Shown one piece after another: positions 9,728 through 16,736 of a stretch of 64,000 bases of DNA. The DNA comes from Schaalia sp. JY-X169 (lineage in GTDB: Bacteria; Actinomycetota; Actinomycetes; Actinomycetales; Actinomycetaceae): assembly GCF_014069575.1 (NCBI RefSeq), contig NZ_CP059675.1, positions 1,798,001-1,862,000 on the forward strand. The letters run 5' to 3'. The number at the start of each line of letters is the position of its first letter. Position 1 is the stretch's first letter. The notes below the pieces were generated by a model. That model did not search any database. It was not told the DNA's origin and saw only the letters and a list, made by a program, of their open reading frames with translations. The translations under genes were made by a program, and so were the position numbers.

Positions 9728-11143
9728 TCACTCCCCCACCTCAAACAGCCCGTGGGCGCCGCGTTCCGCAAGCGACATGATGTGGTTGACGAAGGGGTAG
9801 GTTCCGGCCTCGACCGGCACGAACTCAACGAAGCCACCCTGCGCGGCGAGGAGCGGTAGGACTTGGGCGCCGGTGTCACCCTTGGTGAGGCCGTCTGTGG
9901 AGGTGGAGTGGTGGACGGAGTAGGCGCCCTCGGACCACACGGTGTCGAACTGGGTGCCGACGACGTGGAATGACAGGGCAGAGTTGGGTCCGACGTCAAG
10001 CACCCACACCCGGACCCTCTCCCCCACGTTCGCTGTCAGGGGGTGTGCGTCGTACTGGAAGGGGCGACCGTTGAACGCAGTCAGGTCGGGGACTAGGTCA
10101 CCGGCCGCGAAGTCATCATCCAGGTAGATGTCGGATTGGACGAGGACGTACTGGCGGTCCACTTCTTCTAGGTCGTCCGGTTCGATGACGACGGCGCCGA
10201 ACATGCCGGCTTGGATGTGGGTGGCCATGGGCATTGTGGAGCAGTGGTACATCCAGATCCCGGAGCGGGGGGCGACGAACTCGTAGACCAGGGACTCTCC
10301 CGGCTCGATCGTCCTCATCGGCTCATCGGGGGCAACGATGCCGGCGTGGAAATCGATGGAGTGGCCCATTGTCCCCTGGTTGACCAGGGTGATTTTGAAG
10401 GTGTCACCGACGCGGCCGTGCAGGGTTGGGCCCGGGGAGGTGCCGTTGTAGGTCCATACCGGACGCACAACTCCCTCGGCCAGGGACTGTTCATCCTCGG
10501 TTACGGTGAAGGTGTACTCGTGGGTGGTTTCGTCGCTCAGGAGTGGTAGTTCGGCGGGGTAAGGGTCGGTGGCGGCGGCCTCGGCGATGAGGGCATCCAT
10601 GCCGGGGGCTGTGGAGGAAGACATGGAGTGACCCATTGTGTGGGTGCCCGTGTTTGTGTTCGTGTCTGAATCGGCTGACTCACTAGTTGAGGCCGCGGCT
10701 CCAACAGCGATGACATCCAGTGTCATGCCCATCTGGCGGTGACCGGGAAGTGTGCACCAGCCCTCCATGTCTGCGGTGATGACGCCGACCTCGACGGTGG
10801 CGGAGGCCCCCGGGGCGACAGGTTCGATGGTGACGCCGTTGGCGAAGGTGAGGTCGTGACGCTGATCCCCGGTGTTGTTGAGGGTGACGACAAGGGTGTT
10901 GCCGACCGGGACCTCGATGGTGCCGGGGATGAAGGACATGCCCTGGACGGTGACTTCAACCTCTGTGATCTCCCCGGTCGCGGTGACGGACGAGGGCGGC
11001 GCAGTGGTTGCGCCCTCGGCCCCACCCGCCGAGGTGACCGCCAGGTTGGGCGCGACCATAAGCGCAGCGACTGCCACGACGATGATGGCGACGATGGCTG
11101 CCACGGCAGAGGATGCCCTGCGGTTGGTCTGGTCTGTCGTCAT
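9728..11143 (-). CDS. nirK: Copper nitrite reductase (NirK type) with N-terminal fused cupredoxin
   Basis: A membrane anchor or signal helix (residues ~11-34) is followed by three cupredoxin units. The first (about 60-147) has a complete type-1 copper set: His96, Cys130, His135 and Met138. The second carries the NirK set: His261, Cys301, His309 and Met314 (type 1), His266 and His300 (type 2), and the catalytic Asp264 in HSIDFHAG. Their spacing nearly matches Alcaligenes NirK. The third has FHVVGTQFD and FVNHIMSLAE, matching the remaining catalytic and type-2 His. A His/Met/Ser-rich linker (about 150-185) joins units one and two. It should reduce nitrite to NO outside the membrane, with the extra cupredoxin as a tethered electron donor. 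It overlaps the upstream gene by 4 nt. Confidence 0.85.
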   Translation of the reverse strand: MTTDQTNRRASSAVAAIVAIIVVAVAALMVAPNLAVTSAGGAEGATTAPPSSVTATGEITEVEVTVQGMSFIPGTIEVPVGNTLVVTLNNTGDQRHDLTFANGVTIEPVAPGASATVEVGVITADMEGWCTLPGHRQMGMTLDVIAVGAAASTSESADSDTNTNTGTHTMGHSMSSSTAPGMDALIAEAAATDPYPAELPLLSDETTHEYTFTVTEDEQSLAEGVVRPVWTYNGTSPGPTLHGRVGDTFKITLVNQGTMGHSIDFHAGIVAPDEPMRTIEPGESLVYEFVAPRSGIWMYHCSTMPMATHIQAGMFGAVVIEPDDLEEVDRQYVLVQSDIYLDDDFAAGDLVPDLTAFNGRPFQYDAHPLTANVGERVRVWVLDVGPNSALSFHVVGTQFDTVWSEGAYSVHHSTSTDGLTKGDTGAQVLPLLAAQGGFVEFVPVEAGTYPFVNHIMSLAERGAHGLFEVGE

Positions 11144-12447
11144 TTCTGGGCTCCTGATTCATCTGCCAGGGGTGTGGGTTCCGTGGTTGCTCTGTTTTGG
11201 GCGGACCGTTTGGCGCGGCCCTGCTCAATGCCGTCGGCGCCAAACATCACCAGGTCGATGGTGAAAGAGAGGACAACCAGAAGCCAGAAAAGAGGCGCTG
11301 CGGCGGCGGTGGTGAGCGCTAGGGCAAGGCCTGCGTTGCGGAGGATGAGGCGGAAGGGGCCCATGCGCTCCAAGACAGCGATGCCGAGGCGGACCACCGC
11401 GGGGCCGCCACCGATAACAACCGGCATCAGGTAGGTGAGGGCGCCGACCAGGATCTGCAGGACGCCGCCAACGCCGAGTATGACGATCAAGGTCGGGGAA
11501 ACCAGTCGGAATTGGTCGGGGCACGAAGAGGTTGCCAGGGTGATGGTAGTTGCGAGGAGACTGAGTAATCCCCAGGTCACGCCAGAGAGGGCCGACCAGG
11601 TGGCGTAACCGTGTGGGTGTTTCTTGCGGGCCTCAGCCACCAGCGGCATGCCGATCCCCCAGGCAGCGGCGCAGGTGTAGATGGCGATGCCTGCGGCGGT
11701 GAAGAGCATCTGTCCCAGGGTTGCGCCGACAAGGGCGATGAGGAGTCCGCCAACCAGGGCGGGGAGGGCGCGGGTCGAGTAGGCGACAGCGTCCTCGTCG
11801 ATACGTGTGCGCAACATGGTGGGCCACAGGGTCACCAGGGTGCCGAGGATCGTCAAGCCCAGCCACCCCAGGGCATTGACTAGGGAGTGCGCTAGCGTCA
11901 GGCCGCTGCGTGCCGCGACCACCCAGGTTGGCGCGTCGATTTGGAACATGGCGGAAGCGATGATGGCGCCATACACGCAGCCAATCACCAGGAAGGCTGC
12001 CGCGGCCATGTAGTAGCGGATGACGACGGCAAAACGGGAGCCCAGTTTCGCCCTCGCACTAACAACCAGGGCGATGCCGTGCCAGGCGATGATGGCGCCG
12101 ACGCCGGCTGCGGCGATGGTGACGGTCAGTAGGTTGGCGGCGAGCATGCCGACGATGAGGGCGACTAGGGCGACGTTGAAGAGGACTTGGCGGAGGTGCT
12201 GGTGGGTGGTGGCGGCCGGGTCATCGCGGCGCAGGCGCAACAGGGAGCGGGAGAAGTACCACGACCACTGCAGGATGGCGTTGCTCAGGACCCCCAGGGT
12301 AAGGATGTGGATCGACAGCCACCACGACTGGGGGATGGCGGTGCGGCCGACGATGGTGGCGGAGAAGAGGAGTAGGGCTGCCGCCATCCACGCGGTGGTC
12401 ATGCGATCGCCGCGGTTGCGTTTGGCGGTGGTGGGCTGGGGGTTCAC
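11140..12447 (-). CDS. Polytopic membrane protein of the NirK operon (NnrS-like)
   Basis: About 435 residues, almost entirely membrane helices (roughly ten to twelve), with scattered His in helices (SWWLSIHILTLGVLSN, AWHGIALV, LTLAHSLVNALGWLG). It resembles the membrane proteins that accompany NirK-type oxidases in Actinobacteria and NnrS-like heme/copper proteins linked to NO metabolism. The open frame continues far upstream, but a GTG at 12447 overlaps the TGA of the preceding gene (GTGA), implying translational coupling. An ATG at 12402 is the alternative. Its 3' end overlaps nirK by ATGA. The exact role (electron transfer, copper supply or NO protection) is inferred from context only. Confidence 0.75.
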   Translation of the reverse strand: MNPQPTTAKRNRGDRMTTAWMAAALLLFSATIVGRTAIPQSWWLSIHILTLGVLSNAILQWSWYFSRSLLRLRRDDPAATTHQHLRQVLFNVALVALIVGMLAANLLTVTIAAAGVGAIIAWHGIALVVSARAKLGSRFAVVIRYYMAAAAFLVIGCVYGAIIASAMFQIDAPTWVVAARSGLTLAHSLVNALGWLGLTILGTLVTLWPTMLRTRIDEDAVAYSTRALPALVGGLLIALVGATLGQMLFTAAGIAIYTCAAAWGIGMPLVAEARKKHPHGYATWSALSGVTWGLLSLLATTITLATSSCPDQFRLVSPTLIVILGVGGVLQILVGALTYLMPVVIGGGPAVVRLGIAVLERMGPFRLILRNAGLALALTTAAAAPLFWLLVVLSFTIDLVMFGADGIEQGRAKRSAQNRATTEPTPLADESGAQK

Positions 12448-13643
12448 TTGGCGGCCTCGGGGGATGGCTCTGGGGCCTGCTCGGCGGCAGGTGCCGGCGG
12501 CGTTGTAGCGCGGGGGCGGCCCGCGATGACGATGGTCGTCACGGTGACCACGACGAAAGCGAGGACGCCGGCGATGTCGAGGGCGCCGCCGAACTGCCAG
12601 GCACCCTCGGCCATGCGGGCCCCAGCGAGGGCGCGGATCACTAGACCCAGTTGTAGCGAGCCCCACACAGCCCACATTGCCCTGTTGTAGGGCAGGTCGC
12701 GGCGGGCGATAGCGGGGATGATGACGGGGGCGTGGGCCAGGACCATGGAAAGCGCGAACCCGATGGTGAGGGCGTGAACGACGGTGTCGTAGCCGTAGCC
12801 GGAGAAGACCGGACCGCGGATCACCCAGATGCTGCCAGCCACGATCATCCAGGCGTACCCGGCTAGCATGCAGGCTGCCATGAACCTGGGGGCGCCGGGT
12901 AGACGGATGGTGCGTAGGGCGATGTCGTGGCGGGCGGTATCGAGGGCGACAATGACAAGGGCGAGGCCGAGGAGCGGGTAGCCCAGTGCGGGGGCGAACA
13001 GGGTCATCACTAGGCCGACGCAGGTGAGGATCACTTCGCCGAGGACGCGCGCCTCTGTCGAGCCGCGGGCGAAGGTGATGCGGGCAAGTTCGAGGCGTTC
13101 GCCGATGATGGTGAAGATCAAGAACGCACACCACCAGGGGACGATCTGGGCGATCTCAAATCCGCGCCCCCACAGCAGGATTCCGGCAAGGCCCGCGACG
13201 GCGCCGAGGGCTTGGACGAGGACTGCAATCATGGGCTGCTTGCGCCACACCACGACGTAGATGCCGACCAGCAGTGCCATGGAGGCGGACCAGGCGAGTG
13301 TGGGAAGGAGTCGTGTGGCTTCGGCGCCGTGCAGCGCAATTTGTGTCAGGGCAAGGGCGGTGCCTGCCACGGCTGCGACGGGCGAGAGGTATGCCCACAG
13401 GGAGATGCGGCGGCGGTCGGACTGGAGGGCGACGGCTCGTTCAAGGGTGATGGCGGCTCCAAGGAAGCCGAAAATCATGAGGACGCCGTGCAGGCTGGCT
13501 AGATCCATGGAGGCGACGGGGGCTTTGAGGCCCAGACGCAGCAGGGCGGCGTCGAGCCCGCTCAGTAGCGCAACCATCGCTCCCGAGAGGATGAGGAGGC
13601 GGCCTTTGGGCAGCGGGGGCTTCACGAGGGCTTTAGACGACAC
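12444..13643 (-). CDS. NnrS-like polytopic membrane protein, first gene of the nirK operon
   Basis: A 399-residue protein with about twelve predicted membrane helices and a Pro/Ala-rich C-terminal tail. LASLHGVLMIFGFLGAAITLERAVAL and VVHALTIGFALSMVLAHAPVIIPA are reminiscent of NnrS, a heme-copper membrane protein associated with nitrite and NO metabolism. Translation starts at a GTG (13643) lying exactly 6 nt after a GATAAT -10 hexamer with no ribosome binding site, so the mRNA is probably leaderless. It heads the operon with the next membrane protein and nirK, all overlapping by 4 nt. Confidence 0.78.
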   Translation of the reverse strand: MSSKALVKPPLPKGRLLILSGAMVALLSGLDAALLRLGLKAPVASMDLASLHGVLMIFGFLGAAITLERAVALQSDRRRISLWAYLSPVAAVAGTALALTQIALHGAEATRLLPTLAWSASMALLVGIYVVVWRKQPMIAVLVQALGAVAGLAGILLWGRGFEIAQIVPWWCAFLIFTIIGERLELARITFARGSTEARVLGEVILTCVGLVMTLFAPALGYPLLGLALVIVALDTARHDIALRTIRLPGAPRFMAACMLAGYAWMIVAGSIWVIRGPVFSGYGYDTVVHALTIGFALSMVLAHAPVIIPAIARRDLPYNRAMWAVWGSLQLGLVIRALAGARMAEGAWQFGGALDIAGVLAFVVVTVTTIVIAGRPRATTPPAPAAEQAPEPSPEAAK

Positions 13644-13677
13644 CTGTCTATTATCGCAGGTTAGGTGAGCCTAACAA
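13644..13677 (-). promoter_or_regulatory. Promoter of the nirK operon (extended -10, leaderless)
   Basis: On the minus strand TTGTTA (13677-13672) is a -35 candidate. After 16 bp comes GATAAT (13655-13650), preceded by TGC to form an extended -10. Transcription would begin at the G of the GTG start codon (13643). Confidence 0.65.
13660..13675. promoter_or_regulatory. Iron-box-like operator (DtxR/IdeR type)
   Basis: GTTAGG-TGAG-CCTAAC is a perfect inverted repeat. Read on the minus strand, the extended site agrees with the corynebacterial-type DtxR box TTAGGTTAGGCTCACCTAA at about 15 of 19 positions. It covers the spacer and part of the -35 of the nirK operon promoter, so a bound repressor would block RNA polymerase. 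Iron-dependent control of this copper enzyme operon is an inference. Confidence 0.65.
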
Positions 13678-13699
13678 GGGCGACCTCGACCACATGGGC

Positions 13700-13860
13700 C
13701 TCGTTGCACCGCGGCCCCGCCCTCATACGCGCCGGCACCGCCCTCGTACGTGTCCGCACCGCCCTCGTACGTGCCCGCTCCCATGCCCGCTCCCGCTCCC
13801 ATGCCCGCTCCCGCCCCCATGCCCGCACCGCCCTCGTACGTGCCCGCTCCCGCGACACCC
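13700..13860. repeat. GC-rich tandem repeat tract
   Basis: Imperfect repeats of GCCCGCTCCCAT-type words and three copies of CGCCCTCGTACGTG (13739, 13760, 13829). The ORFs across it are Arg/Ala or Pro-rich by-products of the repeats and are not genes. The same 14-mer recurs at 15804-15817 over the end of hipA. Confidence 0.8.
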
Positions 13861-13879
13861 GCGGTAGCCCGGCCCCCAG

Positions 13880-14011
13880 CCTAAGGTCGCCGCTGTCACC
13901 AAAGGTCGCTTATGTTCTTGCGAATTACCGGCGACCTTAGGTGACAGCGGCGACATTAGGATCGGGCTTGCTCAAGTGGGCGGCGTCTACAGTTCTGTTG
14001 GTCCCGGGCGA
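13880..14011. repeat. Left 132-bp direct repeat flanking hipBA
   Basis: Nearly identical (about 4 differences) to 15881-16012. It contains its own palindrome with 21-bp arms (13880-13900 and 13940-13960, one mismatch) around a loop that carries a second, shorter GGTCGC/GCGACC pairing. It has no coding capacity. Confidence 0.92.
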
Positions 14012-14080
14012 ACACACGAGCTTTCGAACGTCATCCCGAACAGCCTAAATGTTCACTAATGTTTACATTCGCAGCAATGT

Positions 14081-14095
14081 TGTTTATAGTAAACA
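14081..14095. promoter_or_regulatory. Palindromic operator candidate of hipBA
   Basis: TGTTTATAGTAAACA is a perfect 15-bp palindrome. Related half-sites (ATGTTTAC at 14059, ATGTTCAC at 14049) lie just upstream in an AT-rich stretch before hipB. HipB-type antitoxins autorepress through such sites. Confidence 0.6.
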
Positions 14096-14133
14096 TCCAT
14101 ATAAAGAAGACTATAAGCGACATTGGGGGTACC

Positions 14134-14397
14134 GTGGAACTACGTAACGCCTCAACTTTTGCCCGCGTTCTCCGCGACGCAAGAATCCGCGAGGGCATCA
14201 CCCAAGAAGAGTTGGCCAAACGGGTTGGCAAGAGCCGATCCTGGGTGATCAGCGTTGAATCAGGTCGGCAGCAGCCGACCATCGGGGCAGCAATCGCGGC
14301 GATGAGGGCGCTGAACCGATACCTCGACGTCAAGGTCGTGAGCGAGGAAAGCCAGGCAAAGACCAATCTTCTCCTAGAACACCTGGGGCGCAAGTGA
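14134..14397 (+). CDS. hipB: HipB-type antitoxin, XRE-family helix-turn-helix protein
   Basis: A compact 87-residue XRE protein: TQEELAKRVGKSRSWVISVE is the helix-turn-helix, and VKVVSEES is the short strand that dimerises HipB. The open frame continues upstream to an ATG at 14059. That ATG lies within the putative operator and adds a non-homologous hydrophobic segment, so the GTG at 14134 behind GGGGGT is preferred. It should bind DNA upstream of itself and neutralise HipA. The following gene begins at its stop codon (TGATG). Confidence 0.87.
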   Translation: MELRNASTFARVLRDARIREGITQEELAKRVGKSRSWVISVESGRQQPTIGAAIAAMRALNRYLDVKVVSEESQAKTNLLLEHLGRK

Positions 14398-15818
14398 TGC
14401 ACACGCTCGACTTGTGGCTGGAGGGGTCCCTCGCCGGCCAGCTTCACCAAGGAGAGACGGGACTAGTCGAGTTCATCTACAACTCAGACTATATTTCTGC
14501 CGCGCAGGCAACTCCCCTGTCAATAAGCATGCCAATTGACCGTCTGGCTCATGGCCCGTCGGTGGTCATGCCATGGCTTGAGAACCTCCTTCCTGATGAT
14601 CCGACAACGCGGAGAAGTTGGGCCACCCACTTCGGAATCACGCAGACAAGTGCATTTGCACTGCTGCACCACATGGGGGTCGATGCGCCAGGCGCGGTGC
14701 AGATTCTTCCTAACGGCGAGGCGCCAGGCCAGGACGGACACCTCGCCGGAATAGGTGAGGCTGGGATGGCCGCGAAGATTGAGTCGCTCGTCAGGTCCCC
14801 CAAGGTGTGGGACCATGGCGACTCATTTGATAGGTGGTCACTTGCCGGAGGGCAACCAAAGTTCGCAGTTGTCAAAACAGGCGGTGACTGGTTTGAGCCG
14901 CAAGGCAACATGCCGAGTACACACATCGTCAAGCCCGGCATGGCAGTCGCTTCGATGAGCAACCTAGAGACACAGGCACTTGAGTACGTCACGATGCGAG
15001 CCGCAAATCTTACGGGCCTAGATGTAGCAGCTGTGGAGATGCTCGATCTTGACGGTCTGCCGACCTTGGTCGTGGAGAGGTTTGACCGGTTGGTCACCCC
15101 TGAAAGCACGGTAGCCAGAGTTCACCAGGAAGACTTCTGCCAAGTTCTGGCGACGCCACCTGAATTGAAGTATGAAGAACACGGCGGCCCGGGAATTGCG
15201 CAAGTATCCGCTGCGATTCGATCCCACTCCATGCGGGTTGAAGATGACTTGAGGAAATTTGCAGAGGCAGTGATCTTCAATCTCCTCACTGCTGGAACGG
15301 ACGCTCACGCGAAAAACTACAGCGTGCTGCACTCAGGTGCTAGTACTCTCTTCGCGCCGCTGTACGACCTCATCTCAACCCAGGGAATCTACTACCCGCG
15401 ATCGGCGCGACTTCGGGAGAGTTCGGCCATGAGCTACGGGAATGCGTTCCATTACAACTATATAAATGGGGAGAGCCTCGCCCTCACAGCCGACGATCTA
15501 GGCATCTCCCGCACTCATTTTTCAGGGATATTCGAGGCGATTGGGGCGCGTCTCCCCCAGGCAACGCAGGAGGCGGTCAACGAGCTGCCACCTGCACTCC
15601 AGACGGAAAGGATGATGTCACTACCTACCGCCTTTGAGTCTTCTGCGACCCACTACTCGATGCTTGCCGCGCAGTCAGCGAAGTTAGACCTTCCAACACG
15701 AAAGACGACGGGTGACAACAGGAGGCATGCAGGCGCCGAGACATGGGTAGCGGGCCATGAGCGCAACGGCGTGTGGATCTCTGGGCACGCACTGAAGAGG
15801 GCCCGCCCTCGTACGTGA
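14397..15818 (+). CDS. hipA: HipA-type serine/threonine kinase toxin
   Basis: A HipA-fold kinase of 473 residues. An N-terminal HipA_N domain with NLLPDDPTTRR (about 63-73), the nucleotide or phosphoserine loop SLAGGQPKFAVV (148-159), the catalytic GTDAHAKNYS (300-309; Asp302, Asn307) and the metal-binding LYD (Asp324) are all intact. E. coli HipA phosphorylates glutamyl-tRNA synthetase, causing growth arrest, and the target here is unknown. The ATG at 14397 overlaps the hipB stop. The last few codons and the stop fall in a 14-mer (15804-15817) shared with the left flank, so the C-terminal tail (after ~residue 435) may be repeat-derived. Confidence 0.92.
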   Translation: MHTLDLWLEGSLAGQLHQGETGLVEFIYNSDYISAAQATPLSISMPIDRLAHGPSVVMPWLENLLPDDPTTRRSWATHFGITQTSAFALLHHMGVDAPGAVQILPNGEAPGQDGHLAGIGEAGMAAKIESLVRSPKVWDHGDSFDRWSLAGGQPKFAVVKTGGDWFEPQGNMPSTHIVKPGMAVASMSNLETQALEYVTMRAANLTGLDVAAVEMLDLDGLPTLVVERFDRLVTPESTVARVHQEDFCQVLATPPELKYEEHGGPGIAQVSAAIRSHSMRVEDDLRKFAEAVIFNLLTAGTDAHAKNYSVLHSGASTLFAPLYDLISTQGIYYPRSARLRESSAMSYGNAFHYNYINGESLALTADDLGISRTHFSGIFEAIGARLPQATQEAVNELPPALQTERMMSLPTAFESSATHYSMLAAQSAKLDLPTRKTTGDNRRHAGAETWVAGHERNGVWISGHALKRARPRT

Positions 15819-15880
15819 TGCGACATCCGAGAACACAGATGCCCACCCCCCTAAGGTCGCCGCTATCACCCGACCCACCC

Positions 15881-16012
15881 CCTAAGGTCGCCGCTATCAC
15901 CAAAGGTCGCTTATGTTCTTGCGAATTACCGGCGACCTTAGGTGACAGCGGCGACATTAGGATCGGGCTTACTCAAGTGGGCGGCGTCTGCAGTTCTATT
16001 GGTCCCGGGCGA
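15881..16012. repeat. Right 132-bp direct repeat flanking hipBA
   Basis: The second copy of 13880-14011, in the same orientation, with the same internal palindrome. An additional partial unit (CTAAGGTCGCCGCTATCACC) precedes it at 15851-15870. Its right edge abuts the stop codon of the vapC remnant. Confidence 0.92.
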
Positions 16013-16013
16013 C

Positions 16014-16199
16014 CTAGATAAGCCGCACTCCCGGGCCATACTCCGAAACCTTGGCGTCGCAGGTCCACAGGGGGACCCCAAGAACGCGGGCTTGCGCCAC
16101 TAACATGCGGTCAAATGGATCTCCATGAATGGCCGGAAGTGACTGGACGACCTCAGCAGCCCCACCCTCGATTGGGACCTCCGCGTACCCGTTCCTCAA
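16014..16199 (-). pseudogene. VapC/PIN-domain remnant (C-terminal part only)
   Basis: The last ~61 residues correspond to the C-terminal half of a PIN toxin: IHGDPFDRMLVAQARVLG and PLWTCDAKVSEYG match the DPFDRLLIAQA...TxD signature of this subfamily. The N-terminal Asp/Glu half is absent, an in-frame stop occurs soon upstream, and no antitoxin gene follows. Its stop codon sits 2 nt from the right direct repeat, so it is probably debris of a second toxin-antitoxin locus. Confidence 0.75.
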
Positions 16200-16336
16200 G
16201 AGACCCCTCCGCCGTCGCCCAAGACCGCCGTCGCAGAATAGCTACCTCTCGAGCCCGCAAACGGAGATAATCGGTCGAAATCTGCCTCCATAGGTAGTAA
16301 TTCTGCAGGGGCACTCCAGAACCTAGGCAGAGGCGG

Positions 16337-16454
16337 GCGGCGCGCAGGGCCGGGGCGGGCGTCGGGCCGACAGCGTGCTGGGCCGGGGCGGCGCGCAGGG
16401 CCGGGGCGGGCGTCGGGCCGACAGCGTGCTGGGCCGGGGCGGCGCGCAGGGCCT
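16337..16454. repeat. 51-bp tandem repeat, about 2.3 copies
   Basis: Units begin at 16337, 16388 and 16439 (the third is partial) and are identical where they overlap. The unit is a multiple of 3, so any frame across it shows a 17-residue peptide repeat, but no credible gene contains it. Confidence 0.88.
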
Positions 16455-16530
16455 GCGCCCCGCCCGCCGGGGCGCAGGTCATGCTTGGCGCAAGCTAGAC
16501 CGCGCGTGCAGCGGGGTGGGCCGGTGCCTT

Positions 16531-16611
16531 CGTGAAGTGTTTACGTGGGGAACCGATGTGGCCTTGGGGTACCTACCCCAGACGCACATTTCGCCCCAAC
16601 ATATACATTTC
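16531..16611. repeat. Dispersed ~82-bp hairpin element, degenerate copy
   Basis: Homologous along its length to 43730-43811: both have GTGAA(R)TGT(W)TACGTGGGG at the left, the block CCCAGACGCACATTT in the middle, and CC(C)CAACATATACATTTCGC or its counterpart at the right. The arms here have mismatches, while those of the other copy are perfect. Confidence 0.8.
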
Positions 16612-16682
16612 GCGAGATCGCTTAACTCAGCCAATTTTCCGCTGTTTTTGGGTGTTTTTTGGCTGAGTTAAGCGATCTCGCG
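16611..16682. repeat. Long hairpin with 24-bp perfect arms downstream of ilvE
   Basis: Left arm 16611-16634, right arm 16659-16682, 24-nt loop. The outer bases CGCGAGATCG are shared with the hairpin at 63007-63080. It lies 55 bp past the ilvE stop and could end that transcript, but there is no following U-tract in the ilvE direction. Confidence 0.9.
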
Positions 16683-16736
16683 AAGTCTGGGAGGTTTGGG
16701 AGGTCTGGGCGGTTTGGGAGGTTGGGGCGGGTCGGG

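Noticed and set aside
13661-13956. Arg/Ala/Ser-rich ORFs over the GC-rich tract left of hipBA
   Set aside because: They are translations of short tandem repeats, lack ribosome binding sites and run through the palindromic direct repeat.
16153-16671. ORFs with a 17-residue Ala/Pro/Arg repeat
   Set aside because: The peptide repeat is a by-product of the 51-bp tandem DNA repeat. There is no start signal, and one ORF also runs antisense to the vapC remnant.
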